Shown piece after piece: positions 16,375 to 26,400 of a stretch of DNA of 64,000 nucleotides. The notes under the pieces were generated by a model. The model did not search any database. It saw only the letters and a program-made list of their open reading frames with translations, and was not told the origin of the DNA. Position 1 is the first letter of the stretch. Each line of letters starts with the position of its first letter. Position numbers and translations under genes: made by a program. The stretch is from Streptomyces agglomeratus (GTDB lineage Bacteria > Actinomycetota > Actinomycetes > Streptomycetales > Streptomycetaceae): contig NZ_MEHJ01000001.1 of assembly GCF_001746415.1 (NCBI RefSeq), forward strand, positions 1,178,001-1,242,000, in the 5' to 3' direction.

Positions 16375-18810
16375 ATGCCCAGTGCCCACGACCCGTACGC
16401 CCCCCACGACCCGTATGCCGCCCATGACCCTTACGTCCGTGTGCGCGGCGCCGACGAGCACAACCTGCGGCACGTCGACGTCGACATTCCGCGCGACGCG
16501 CTCGTCGTCTTCACCGGCGTCTCGGGCTCCGGAAAGTCCTCCCTGGCGTTCGGCACCATCTACGCCGAGGCCCAGCGCCGCTACTTCGAGTCCGTCGCGC
16601 CGTACGCACGCCGTCTGATCCACCAGGTGGGCGCGCCCAAGGTCGGCGAGATCAGCGGCCTGCCGCCCGCCGTGTCGCTGGAGCAGCGCAGGTCCGCGCC
16701 GGGTTCACGGTCCTCGGTCGGGACGGTCACCACCCTCTCCAACTCCCTGCGCATGCTGTTCTCCCGCGCGGGAACGTATCCGCCCGGTGCCGCTCGCCTC
16801 GACTCGGACGCGTTCTCGCCGAACACGGCGGCGGGCGCCTGCCCCGAATGCCACGGCCTCGGCCGGATCCACCGCACCAGCGAGGAACTGCTCGTACCCG
16901 ACCCGTCGCTCTCCGTCCGCGAGGGTGCGATCGAGGCGTGGCCGGGTGCCTGGCAGGGCAAGAACCTGCGCGACGTGCTGGACGCGCTCAGGTACGACGT
17001 GGACCGGCCCTGGCGCGAGCTGGAACAACGGGACCGCGACTGGATCCTGTTCACCGACGAGCAGCCGGTCGTCACGGTGCACCCGGTGCGCGACGCGGGG
17101 CGTATCCAACGCCCTTACCAGGGCACGTACATGAGCGCCCGCCGCTACGTCATGCACACCTTCGCGGACTCCAAGAGCCAGACCCTGCGGGCGCGCGCCG
17201 AGCGCTTCCTGACCGCCGCGCCGTGCCCAGTGTGCGGCGGGAGCAGGCTGCGTCCCGAGGCGCTGGCGGTGACGTTCGGCGGCCGCACGATCGCCGAGCT
17301 GGCGGGGCTGCCCCTGTCGGCGCTCGCGCGCGCACTGGACCCGGCGGCCGACGGGAGCGAAACGGCGCGCGTCCTGACGGGTGACCTGCGGGCGAGGATC
17401 GCGGTCGTCACGGAGCTGGGGCTGGGCTATCTGAGTCTCGACCGTACGACGCCGACACTCTCCTCCGGCGAGCTCCAGCGCCTGCGGCTGGCGACGCAGC
17501 TGCGTTCGGGCCTCTTCGGTGTCGTGTACGTCCTGGACGAGCCGTCGGCGGGGCTGCACCCGGCCGACACCGAGGCCCTGCTGGTCGTGCTCGGCCGGCT
17601 GAAGGCCGCGGGCAACTCGGTCTTCGTCGTGGAGCACCATCTGGACGTGGTGCGCAGCGCGGACTGGCTCGTCGACGTCGGTCCGCTCGCGGGCGAGCAC
17701 GGCGGCCGGGTGCTGCACAGCGGGCCGCCGGCAGCTCTGGCGGAGGTGGCCGAATCGGCGACCCGCCGCTTCCTCTTCGACCGTGAACCCGCTCCCCCGC
17801 GCGAGGTCCGCGAGCCGTCGGGTCTGCTGCGGCTGAACGGCGTGGAGCGGCACAACGTGCGCGGTGTGGACGCCGCGTTCCCTCTCGGGGTGTTCACGGC
17901 CGTGACCGGAGTGTCGGGTTCCGGCAAGTCGACGCTCGTCGGGCAGGTGCTGGCGGGGGTCCTGGCGGACGGGGCCACCGGCGGCACAACGGGCTGCGCC
18001 TCGGCCGAGGGACTGGAAGCCGTGGACCGGCTGGTGCAGGTCGACCAGCGCCCGATCGGCCGTACGCCGCGCTCCAATCTGGCGACGTACACCGGCCTCT
18101 TCGACGTCGTGCGCAAGCTCTTCACGGCCACCGAGGACGCCCGTGCGCGCGGGTACAAGGCGGGCCGGTTCTCGTTCAATGTGGCCGGCGGGCGGTGCGA
18201 GACCTGCCAGGGCGAGGGGTTCGTGTCGGTGGAGCTGCTCTTCCTGCCGAGTACGTACGCGCCGTGCCCGGACTGCCGCGGCGCGCGCTACAACCCCGGG
18301 ACGCTGGAGGTCACGTACCGGGGCCGCAGCATCGCCGAGGTGCTCGACCTCACCGTCGAGGCGGCGGCCGGGTTCTTCGCGGGTACGCCGGCGGCCGAGC
18401 GCTCGCTCCGGGCCCTGCTGGACGTGGGGCTCGGCTATCTGCGCCTGGGGCAGCCCGCGACGGAGCTCTCCGGCGGCGAGGCGCAGCGCGTCAAGCTCGC
18501 GAGCGAGCTCCAGCGCACCCGCCGCGGGCACACCGTGTACGTACTGGACGAGCCGACGACCGGGCTGCACCCCGCCGATGTGGAGGTGCTGATGCGCCAG
18601 TTGCACGGGCTGGTGGACCAGGGCCACACGGTGGTGGTGGTCGAGCACGACATGGCCGTGGTGGCGGCCGCCGACTGGGTGATCGACCTGGGCCCCGGCG
18701 GCGGCGACGAGGGCGGCAGGATCGTCGCGGCGGGTCCGCCCGCCGAGGTCGCGCGGGCGGCAAACAGCCGCACGGCGCCGTACCTGGCCCGGGAGCTCCG
18801 GCCGTCCTGA
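16375..18810 (+). CDS. UvrA-like excinuclease ATPase (short, UvrA2 class)
   Basis: This 811-aa ABC-type ATPase has two nucleotide-binding halves. Half one has Walker A GVSGSGKS (48-55), signature LSSGELQRLRLATQL and Walker B VVYVLDEPSAGLHP. Half two has GVSGSGKS, LSGGEAQRVKLASEL and VYVLDEPTTGLHP. The zinc-module cysteines CPECHGLG, CPVCGG, CETCQGEG and CPDCRGARY are present. UvrA proper is about 950 aa; this one lacks most of the UvrB-binding insertion, like UvrA2/DrrC-type proteins linked to tolerance of DNA-binding drugs. The N-terminus carries a short repeat (DPYAPHDPYAAHDPY). ACGGAG precedes ATG 16375. The IS1634 copy now separates it from the LLM gene. Confidence 0.93.
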   Translation: MPSAHDPYAPHDPYAAHDPYVRVRGADEHNLRHVDVDIPRDALVVFTGVSGSGKSSLAFGTIYAEAQRRYFESVAPYARRLIHQVGAPKVGEISGLPPAVSLEQRRSAPGSRSSVGTVTTLSNSLRMLFSRAGTYPPGAARLDSDAFSPNTAAGACPECHGLGRIHRTSEELLVPDPSLSVREGAIEAWPGAWQGKNLRDVLDALRYDVDRPWRELEQRDRDWILFTDEQPVVTVHPVRDAGRIQRPYQGTYMSARRYVMHTFADSKSQTLRARAERFLTAAPCPVCGGSRLRPEALAVTFGGRTIAELAGLPLSALARALDPAADGSETARVLTGDLRARIAVVTELGLGYLSLDRTTPTLSSGELQRLRLATQLRSGLFGVVYVLDEPSAGLHPADTEALLVVLGRLKAAGNSVFVVEHHLDVVRSADWLVDVGPLAGEHGGRVLHSGPPAALAEVAESATRRFLFDREPAPPREVREPSGLLRLNGVERHNVRGVDAAFPLGVFTAVTGVSGSGKSTLVGQVLAGVLADGATGGTTGCASAEGLEAVDRLVQVDQRPIGRTPRSNLATYTGLFDVVRKLFTATEDARARGYKAGRFSFNVAGGRCETCQGEGFVSVELLFLPSTYAPCPDCRGARYNPGTLEVTYRGRSIAEVLDLTVEAAAGFFAGTPAAERSLRALLDVGLGYLRLGQPATELSGGEAQRVKLASELQRTRRGHTVYVLDEPTTGLHPADVEVLMRQLHGLVDQGHTVVVVEHDMAVVAAADWVIDLGPGGGDEGGRIVAAGPPAEVARAANSRTAPYLARELRPS

Positions 18811-18818
18811 AACGCCGG

Positions 18819-19241
18819 TCAGCGGCCGCGGGCGCGGCTGGTGCGGCGCAGTCCGATCAGCTCGGCCACGGACTCCAGCCAGCGGGCGGTCGTCTCGTCG
18901 CCGACGACCGGGCGGGCGACGGTCCCGGCCGCCTCCAGCCAGGGGCGGAGGGTGTCCGTGGCGGCCGGGTCCGGGAGCAGTTCGGGGAGCCGGGCCGCGT
19001 AACGCACCCCGCCGCTGCGCACCACCTCGGCGAGGAACGCGACCGATCGCGGCAGGACGCCGAGCCGGTCCAGGACGACCGCCGCTCCGACGGCGCCGTC
19101 GCCGAAGAGGGCGGTGCGGTGCGGGCCTTCGGCGGGGACGCCGTAGCGCAGCATCCTGGCGGTGTCGAGGCGGGCGCAGTCGTCGTCGGTCTTGGTGGGG
19201 CGGGGCGGGTTGGAGTCCATGGGTCCCTCGGATCCGGTCAT
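18819..19241 (-). CDS. Small protein of unknown function, last gene of the WXG/protease/inhibitor unit
   Basis: This 140-aa soluble protein without signal or membrane segment has no family that I recognise. The centre is rich in Val/Leu/Arg (GAVGAAVVLDRLGVLPRSVAFLAEVV) and looks helical, with WLEAAGTVARPVVG near the C-terminus. ATG 19241 lies in an ATGA overlap with the stop of the I42-inhibitor gene, so the two are probably translated together. Position suggests an accessory or immunity role in the putative secreted-protease module, but nothing in the sequence proves it. Met 19220 is an alternative start. Confidence 0.75.
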   Translation of the reverse strand: MTGSEGPMDSNPPRPTKTDDDCARLDTARMLRYGVPAEGPHRTALFGDGAVGAAVVLDRLGVLPRSVAFLAEVVRSGGVRYAARLPELLPDPAATDTLRPWLEAAGTVARPVVGDETTARWLESVAELIGLRRTSRARGR

Positions 19242-19711
19242 CGGACGGTGACCGTGTAGATGAAGTACTCGTGGTCGTGCTCGCCGGGCGATCCGCTCGC
19301 GACGGGGAACGGCGACTCCGACGGTGAGGGAGACGGCGCGGGGTCGCCGAACTCGGCTTTGCAACTGCCGAGCCGGCAGTACAGCAGCTTGATCTCGGTG
19401 GTGCCCGGCTCGACCGCCCGGAAGGTGAGGGACTGGGTTCCGCCGCCTCCGCCGGTGTTCCCGCCGTCGTCCTCCCAGTCCTCGTCCTGGCCCTGGAGCC
19501 GGACGACGTCACGGTCGGGACGTGGGTCGGCCAGGTACCAGTTCTCGCCCATGGAGGGACTGGCCGGCAGGGACAGCGTGAACTCGTCGCCCGCGTCCAC
19601 CTCGACCGACCTCTCGTCGACCTCGTAGGTCTCGGGACCGAAGAGGCCGCAGCCGGCCAGGGCCAGGGCGGACAGTGGCAGGGCGAGGGCGGCTGCCAGT
19701 CGGTTGCGCAT
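19238..19711 (-). CDS. Chagasin-like (I42) cysteine-protease-inhibitor lipoprotein
   Basis: This 157-aa protein has a lipoprotein signal peptide (MRNRLAAALALPLSALALAGC, Cys21). The mature part shows the three inhibitory loops of the I42 family: SPSMGENW in the place of NPTTGYxW, a glycine-rich GGGGGTQSLTFRAVEPG, and YCRLGSC at the third loop where RPW is usual. I42 proteins block papain-family cysteine peptidases by inserting these loops into the active site. The gene directly follows, by about 11 bp, a gene for a predicted papain/C39-like cysteine peptidase, so an immunity role is likely. ATG 19711 has GAGGAA upstream; a GTG at 19726, overlapping the previous stop, is the alternative. An acidic and Ser/Pro-rich insert precedes the last strand. 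Confidence 0.82.
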   Translation of the reverse strand: MRNRLAAALALPLSALALAGCGLFGPETYEVDERSVEVDAGDEFTLSLPASPSMGENWYLADPRPDRDVVRLQGQDEDWEDDGGNTGGGGGTQSLTFRAVEPGTTEIKLLYCRLGSCKAEFGDPAPSPSPSESPFPVASGSPGEHDHEYFIYTVTVR

Positions 19712-19722
19712 GACGGAGTTCC

Positions 19723-21327
19723 TCACTCGGCCGGAAGGTGGACGCCGGAGGCGTTGGGCAGGCGGTTGTCGGACGCCTTCTGCATGTTCCCGTTGATGAA
19801 GTCGTCCTCGCTGATCCAGGTGGTGGTGCCCCAGGGGTTGTAGACCTGAAGTATGTTGCCCTCCTGACCGACGATCATCATCGAGTGGCCGACGTAGTCA
19901 CCGTTCTTGTCCTTCCCCTCGACGGTAATGGGCACGGGCTTGCCCTCCGCGACCGATTTCTCGACGTCGGTCAGGACCTCACGCCGGGCGTCGGCGCTCG
20001 CCGTCTCCTGGTACGTGTACTCGCTGCCTGTGTGCGGGCTCATCTCATTGTTGGTGATGGTGGTCTTGCCCTCTTCGTCCATGCCTGCCGGCGTGCTGCC
20101 GAAGGGGAAGTCGTACTCGTTGGCACCGTCACCGTCCTCGTGCAGCCGCATCTGCTCGTCGTGCAGCCGTTCACGGAAGGCGGCGGGGTCGTCCTCCTGT
20201 CCCGAGGGACCTCCGGTGAGTTCGAGGGCGTACAGAGGATCGACCACGGCACGGCCGGTGACCACGGTCGATGGCACACAGGTGGGGGCGTCCTGGGACC
20301 ACTTCTCCCCCTTGAACGCGTGCTGGTCCGTGTTCTTGTTCGAACCGTCGGGGTTGAGGCCCTCGTTGTCCATGCTGTCCCCCGCCGTCGTCACCGGCGT
20401 CAGGTGCCGTTGCAGCCAGGCCGGGTCCTTGCCGTGGATCTTGTCGCGGAACTCGGAGACCGCGTTCATGTCGTGTCCGGCGGCCAGGGCCTTCACCAGG
20501 TAGGCGCGCTCCTGGGGACTCTTGGATTCGGCGAGCATCCGCTCGAACTTCGCCTGGTCCTGGGCGTTCATGCGCTCCATGGCCTTGCCCGAGCGCTCCA
20601 GGTCGTTGGCGGTGAGCAGCTCGTTGGTCTCGGGGTCTTTGCCCGCCACCCCGATGTCCGCCAGAACGAGACGGTCGGCGGCGGAGATGTTGTCGGTCTT
20701 CATCCTGCCGGCGCGGGCCTCGGCCGCGAACTTGTTGAGGTCGCGGGCGGCCTCGCGGGCCGCGTCGTCGGCCTTCTCCGCCGCCGCGTGCATGGTCTTC
20801 GCACCGGCGGAGGCGATGTTGCGGGCGCGCAGCCGCTCTGCCTCCTCCGCGTCCTTCTCGACCATGTCGTCGAAGAAGCCGTCCTCGCCGCCGAGCATGC
20901 CGAGCGCTTCGCGCAGCTGCTCGCGGCCGCCCTTGTCCTCGGACTGCGCGGTGGTCAGTGCGTCGGAGAGGAGGATCAGCGCCCTTCGCGCGCCGCGGAT
21001 CGCCTCGTCCATCTGCGCGGCCGCTCGCGCCGCCGCCGAGACCACCTCCTGGGCCCTGGCGCCGGTGCTGCCCACCCAGGCGTCGGGCAGGCCCGTGAGG
21101 GCGACCTGCTCCACGCGGTCCTGGACGTCCCTCGCCTCGTCGGCCTGCTTGGCGTACCGCTTGGCGATGTCGTCGAGGGTGCTCGGGGAGCCGACGGGCG
21201 CGGAGACGTTCAGGGCGTCGCGGATGGCCTCGATGAGGGTGTTCTTGTCGTCGGCACCGGCGATGGACCGCTGGTGTCCGGCGAGCTTCTCCCGGCGGTC
21301 GGTGGTGGATTCGCCTGCGGCGGGCAT
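19723..21327 (-). CDS. Putative type VII-secreted effector: WXG-like helical N-domain plus C39/papain-like cysteine peptidase
   Basis: This 534-aa protein has no signal peptide. Residues 50-260 are long, Ala/Glu/Arg-rich helices with a WVG motif (84-86) in a helix-turn-helix, like the LXG/WXG regions of ESX effectors. From about 340 a globular domain shows Gln345 and Cys350 (WSQDAPTCVPST), His481 (YVGHSMMIVG) and Asn497 (VYNPWG), in the order and spacing of papain/C39/calpain-like peptidases. NPWG followed by an aromatic-rich strand is typical of that fold. The next gene encodes an I42 inhibitor and the preceding one a WXG100-like protein, which supports a secreted protease toxin with partner and immunity. 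ATG 21327 is chosen for GGAGG 9 bases upstream. The peptidase target is unknown. Confidence 0.8.
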   Translation of the reverse strand: MPAAGESTTDRREKLAGHQRSIAGADDKNTLIEAIRDALNVSAPVGSPSTLDDIAKRYAKQADEARDVQDRVEQVALTGLPDAWVGSTGARAQEVVSAAARAAAQMDEAIRGARRALILLSDALTTAQSEDKGGREQLREALGMLGGEDGFFDDMVEKDAEEAERLRARNIASAGAKTMHAAAEKADDAAREAARDLNKFAAEARAGRMKTDNISAADRLVLADIGVAGKDPETNELLTANDLERSGKAMERMNAQDQAKFERMLAESKSPQERAYLVKALAAGHDMNAVSEFRDKIHGKDPAWLQRHLTPVTTAGDSMDNEGLNPDGSNKNTDQHAFKGEKWSQDAPTCVPSTVVTGRAVVDPLYALELTGGPSGQEDDPAAFRERLHDEQMRLHEDGDGANEYDFPFGSTPAGMDEEGKTTITNNEMSPHTGSEYTYQETASADARREVLTDVEKSVAEGKPVPITVEGKDKNGDYVGHSMMIVGQEGNILQVYNPWGTTTWISEDDFINGNMQKASDNRLPNASGVHLPAE

Positions 21328-21388
21328 GGCTTCGCGGCCTCCGGTATTCGGTTCGGAGCAGTCAACGGGGGGAGGGAGGAGGCAGTGC

Positions 21389-21811
21389 TCAGCCGAAGTC
21401 GGCGAGGCCGACCGGGGGCGAACCGGGGGCGGGCATGGTGCGTACGCCGGGCGCGGCACCGGCGGGTGCCGGGGCCGGCATGGTCGTCAGTCCGCCGCCG
21501 CTCGCCTGGAGGTCGTTCATGCTCTGCACGTCGGCGCCCTGGTAGTTCGCCTTTGAGATGCGGACCTTGTCGGCCAGCTCGTGCAGGGCGCTCTCCAGCA
21601 CCTTGGCCTCGGCCTGCCACGCTGCGGAGAAGTTGTTGAACGCCGGGCCGGAGTCCGAGCCGCCCAGGGCGTCCGGTGTGTAGCAGAGCTGCTCCTGGAG
21701 AGCGGCGCCGATGTCACCGGCGTCGTCGCCCGCCCGGTCGAGCTTGTCCGCCTCGGCGTCCATCCCGCTCTTCTGGACGCGGTAGCCACCCTGTTGCGCC
21801 TGCTCGGCCAT
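21389..21811 (-). CDS. WXG100-like (ESAT-6 type) protein
   Basis: This 140-aa protein has two helices in residues 12-100 around GSDSGPAFNNFSAAWQAEAK, with Trp65 in the position of the WXG motif (here W-Q-A). A YxxxD export motif (Y90-QGA-D94, in ANYQGADVQ) follows helix 2. The last 35 residues are a flexible Pro/Gly/Ala tail (MPAPAPAG and MPAPGSPP). WXG100 proteins leave the cell through type VII (ESX) secretion, usually as dimers with partners. It lies 61 bp upstream of the putative effector, which has no signal of its own, and probably acts as its secretion partner. No EccC or EccB gene is in the window. The start ATG 21811 is reasonable but not certain. Confidence 0.82.
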   Translation of the reverse strand: MAEQAQQGGYRVQKSGMDAEADKLDRAGDDAGDIGAALQEQLCYTPDALGGSDSGPAFNNFSAAWQAEAKVLESALHELADKVRISKANYQGADVQSMNDLQASGGGLTTMPAPAPAGAAPGVRTMPAPGSPPVGLADFG

Positions 21812-21931
21812 CTTCCCCCGCTTGCCAGCCGTTCTGATCTTGCGGGGGAAGATTAACAGCCGAGGGTGACATGCCCACAACCACCAGACCGCACCCGCCG
21901 GAACGGTCACGGGTCACGGGTCACCGTTACC

Positions 21932-21967
21932 GGTCAGCGGTTCCGCTCAGCGGTCAGCGGTCAGCGG

Positions 21968-21972
<5 letters not shown>
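21932..21972. repeat. Heptanucleotide repeat at the 3' end of sdhB
   Basis: GGTCAGC occurs at 21932-21938 and as three direct copies at 21952-21972, with a GCTCAGC variant between. The last copies overlap the sdhB stop codon. The block fills most of the gap between sdhB and the WXG100 gene. Confidence 0.6.
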
Positions 21973-24681
<2,709 letters not shown>

Positions 24682-24682
24682 G

Positions 24683-25387
24683 TCAGCCCACCACTCCAGT
24701 CATGACGGCGACCGGTACGGAGACGAATCCGGCGGTCAGCACCAGCGCGAGGCCGTTGGCCACGGTCTTGAGGATCCGGTCGCGCCGGGCGTTCCCCACG
24801 CCCAGCGTCTGCGCGGCGCTCCAGAAGCCGTGCCGCACGTGCAGCCCGACGGCGAGCATCGCCACCAGGTAGATGACGTTCCCGTACCAGGTGCTGAAGG
24901 TCGCGACGACGTTCTCGTACGGGCGTCCGTGCTGCGCGTTCTCGTTCACCGTGAGCGTCGTCAGGTCCAGCAGGTGCCACACGATGAACAGGGCGAGGAT
25001 GATCCCGCCCCACCGCATCGTGCGCGTCGCGTAGCTCGCCCGCCGCCGCCTGTGCACGTACTTGCTCGGCCGGGCGGCGATGTCCCGCCTGCTGAGCTGG
25101 TACGCCGCGACGCCGTGCAGCACCACCGCCGCGAGCAGCACCACGCGCACGACCCACAGCGCCCACTCGTAGTGCAGCAGGGGCTCGCCCATGGTCCGCA
25201 GCCAGTGCGCGTACGCGTTGAACTCGCCGGAGCCGAAGAAGATCTTGAGATTGCCGAGCATGTGGGCGACCAGGTACATGAGCATGATCAGGCCGCTCAC
25301 GGCCATCACCGTCTTCTTGCCGACGGTCGATCCCCAGAACGAGCGAGTGAGGGACGGTCGCCGGTCCGTCCGCGTAGCCAGTGCCAT
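24683..25387 (-). CDS. sdhC: Succinate dehydrogenase cytochrome b subunit
   Basis: This 234-aa membrane anchor is of the cytochrome b558 type, with five predicted helices. [21 protein letters not shown] carries a haem-ligand His. Another His-bearing helix is in [17 protein letters not shown], and IVWHLLDLT and [14 protein letters not shown] follow. A single polypeptide with several His residues is characteristic of type B complexes with two haems. It is the first gene of sdhCAB and diverges from a LysR-type regulator with a 92-bp shared promoter. Confidence 0.92.
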   Translation of the reverse strand: MALATRTDRRPSLTRSFWGSTVGKKTVMAVSGLIMLMYLVAHMLGNLKIFFGSGEFNAYAHWLRTMGEPLLHYEWALWVVRVVLLAAVVLHGVAAYQLSRRDIAARPSKYVHRRRRASYATRTMRWGGIILALFIVWHLLDLTTLTVNENAQHGRPYENVVATFSTWYGNVIYLVAMLAVGLHVRHGFWSAAQTLGVGNARRDRILKTVANGLALVLTAGFVSVPVAVMTGVVG

Positions 25388-25446
25388 GGCACCGACGCTA
25401 GGGCCGGAGTACCCGAGAGGTCCAAGACATGGTCCGGCTCATGTCC

Positions 25447-25461
25447 ATAGCTTCGGCCTAT
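25447..25461. promoter_or_regulatory. LysR-type T-N11-A dyad between sdhC and the regulator
   Basis: ATAGCTTCGGCCTAT is a dyad (ATAG-N7-CTAT) containing T-N11-A at 25448 and 25460, the classical LysR-family recognition pattern. It lies 18 bases before the regulator ATG and 60 bases before sdhC, a normal place for autoregulation and control of the divergent operon. Confidence 0.5.
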
Positions 25462-25479
25462 CATGGTTATCGTGGGGGC

Positions 25480-26400
25480 ATGCATTTCCAGCAGCTTGTC
25501 TACTTCGTGACCGTCGCCGAGATGCTGCACTTCACGCACGCCGCCGAGCGGGTGCACGTCTCCCAGCCCTCCCTCTCCCAGCAGATCCGGGCCCTGGAGA
25601 AGGAACTGGGCGCCGACCTCTTCACCCGCGCCCGCGGCAACATCGCGCTCACCGACGCCGGCGAGGCCCTGCTGCCGCTGGCCCGCCGCATCCTGGCCGA
25701 CGCCGACACGGCCCGCCACGAGGTGCAGGAGCTGGCACAGCTGCGGCGCGGCCGGGTGCGGCTCGGTGCGACGCCGAGTCTGTGCACCGGGCTGCTCCCG
25801 GACGTACTGCGCACCTTCCACGACCTGCATCCGGGCATCCAGCTGCTGATCGAGGAGAGCGGCTCGCACGACCTCGTACGGGAGCTGGCGCGCGGCGCGC
25901 TCGACCTGGCCCTGGTCGTCCTGCCGCTGCCGACGCCGTCCCCCGCGCTGACCACCGTGGAGCTGCTGCACGAGGACCTGGTAGTGGTCTCCGCCGCCTC
26001 ACTGCCCCGTCCCGGACGAGGCGGCAGGTCCGTGCGCATCGCGGATCTCGAGGGCGAGCCGCTGGTGATGTTCCGGCACGGGTACGACCTGCGCGAGCTG
26101 ACCGTCGCCGCCTGCCGGGCCGAGGGCTTCGAGCCGTCGTTCACCGTGGAGGGCGGCGAGATGGACGCCGTGCTCGGGTTCGTGCGGGCCGGACTCGGCC
26201 TGACGGTGGTGCCGCGCATGGTGGCGGCGCGGGCGGGGCGCGACCTGCGGGTCACGCCCCTGGCCCGGCCGGGACTGAGCCGTACGATCGCGCTCGCGCA
26301 CCGCAGCGACGTGGCGCCGCCGCGCGCGGCGCGCGAGCTCCAGAACGTACTCCTCGCTTCCCGCGTCCTTCAGACGGCGTCGGCCAGCAGCAGGGAGTGA
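25480..26400 (+). CDS. LysR-family transcriptional regulator
   Basis: This 306-aa regulator has the N-terminal winged helix: QLVYFVTVAEMLHFTHAAER, VHVSQPSLSQQIRALEKELG and LFTRARGNIALTDAGEALL. A type-2 periplasmic-binding-like effector domain starts at about residue 90 (RVRLGATPSLCTGLLPDVL). It is divergent from sdhCAB and the likely regulator of that operon. ATG 25480 is used because translation from it begins with the standard MHFQQLVYF. The last 31 bases overlap the 3' end of the convergent rmdA gene. Confidence 0.92.
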   Translation: MHFQQLVYFVTVAEMLHFTHAAERVHVSQPSLSQQIRALEKELGADLFTRARGNIALTDAGEALLPLARRILADADTARHEVQELAQLRRGRVRLGATPSLCTGLLPDVLRTFHDLHPGIQLLIEESGSHDLVRELARGALDLALVVLPLPTPSPALTTVELLHEDLVVVSAASLPRPGRGGRSVRIADLEGEPLVMFRHGYDLRELTVAACRAEGFEPSFTVEGGEMDAVLGFVRAGLGLTVVPRMVAARAGRDLRVTPLARPGLSRTIALAHRSDVAPPRAARELQNVLLASRVLQTASASSRE

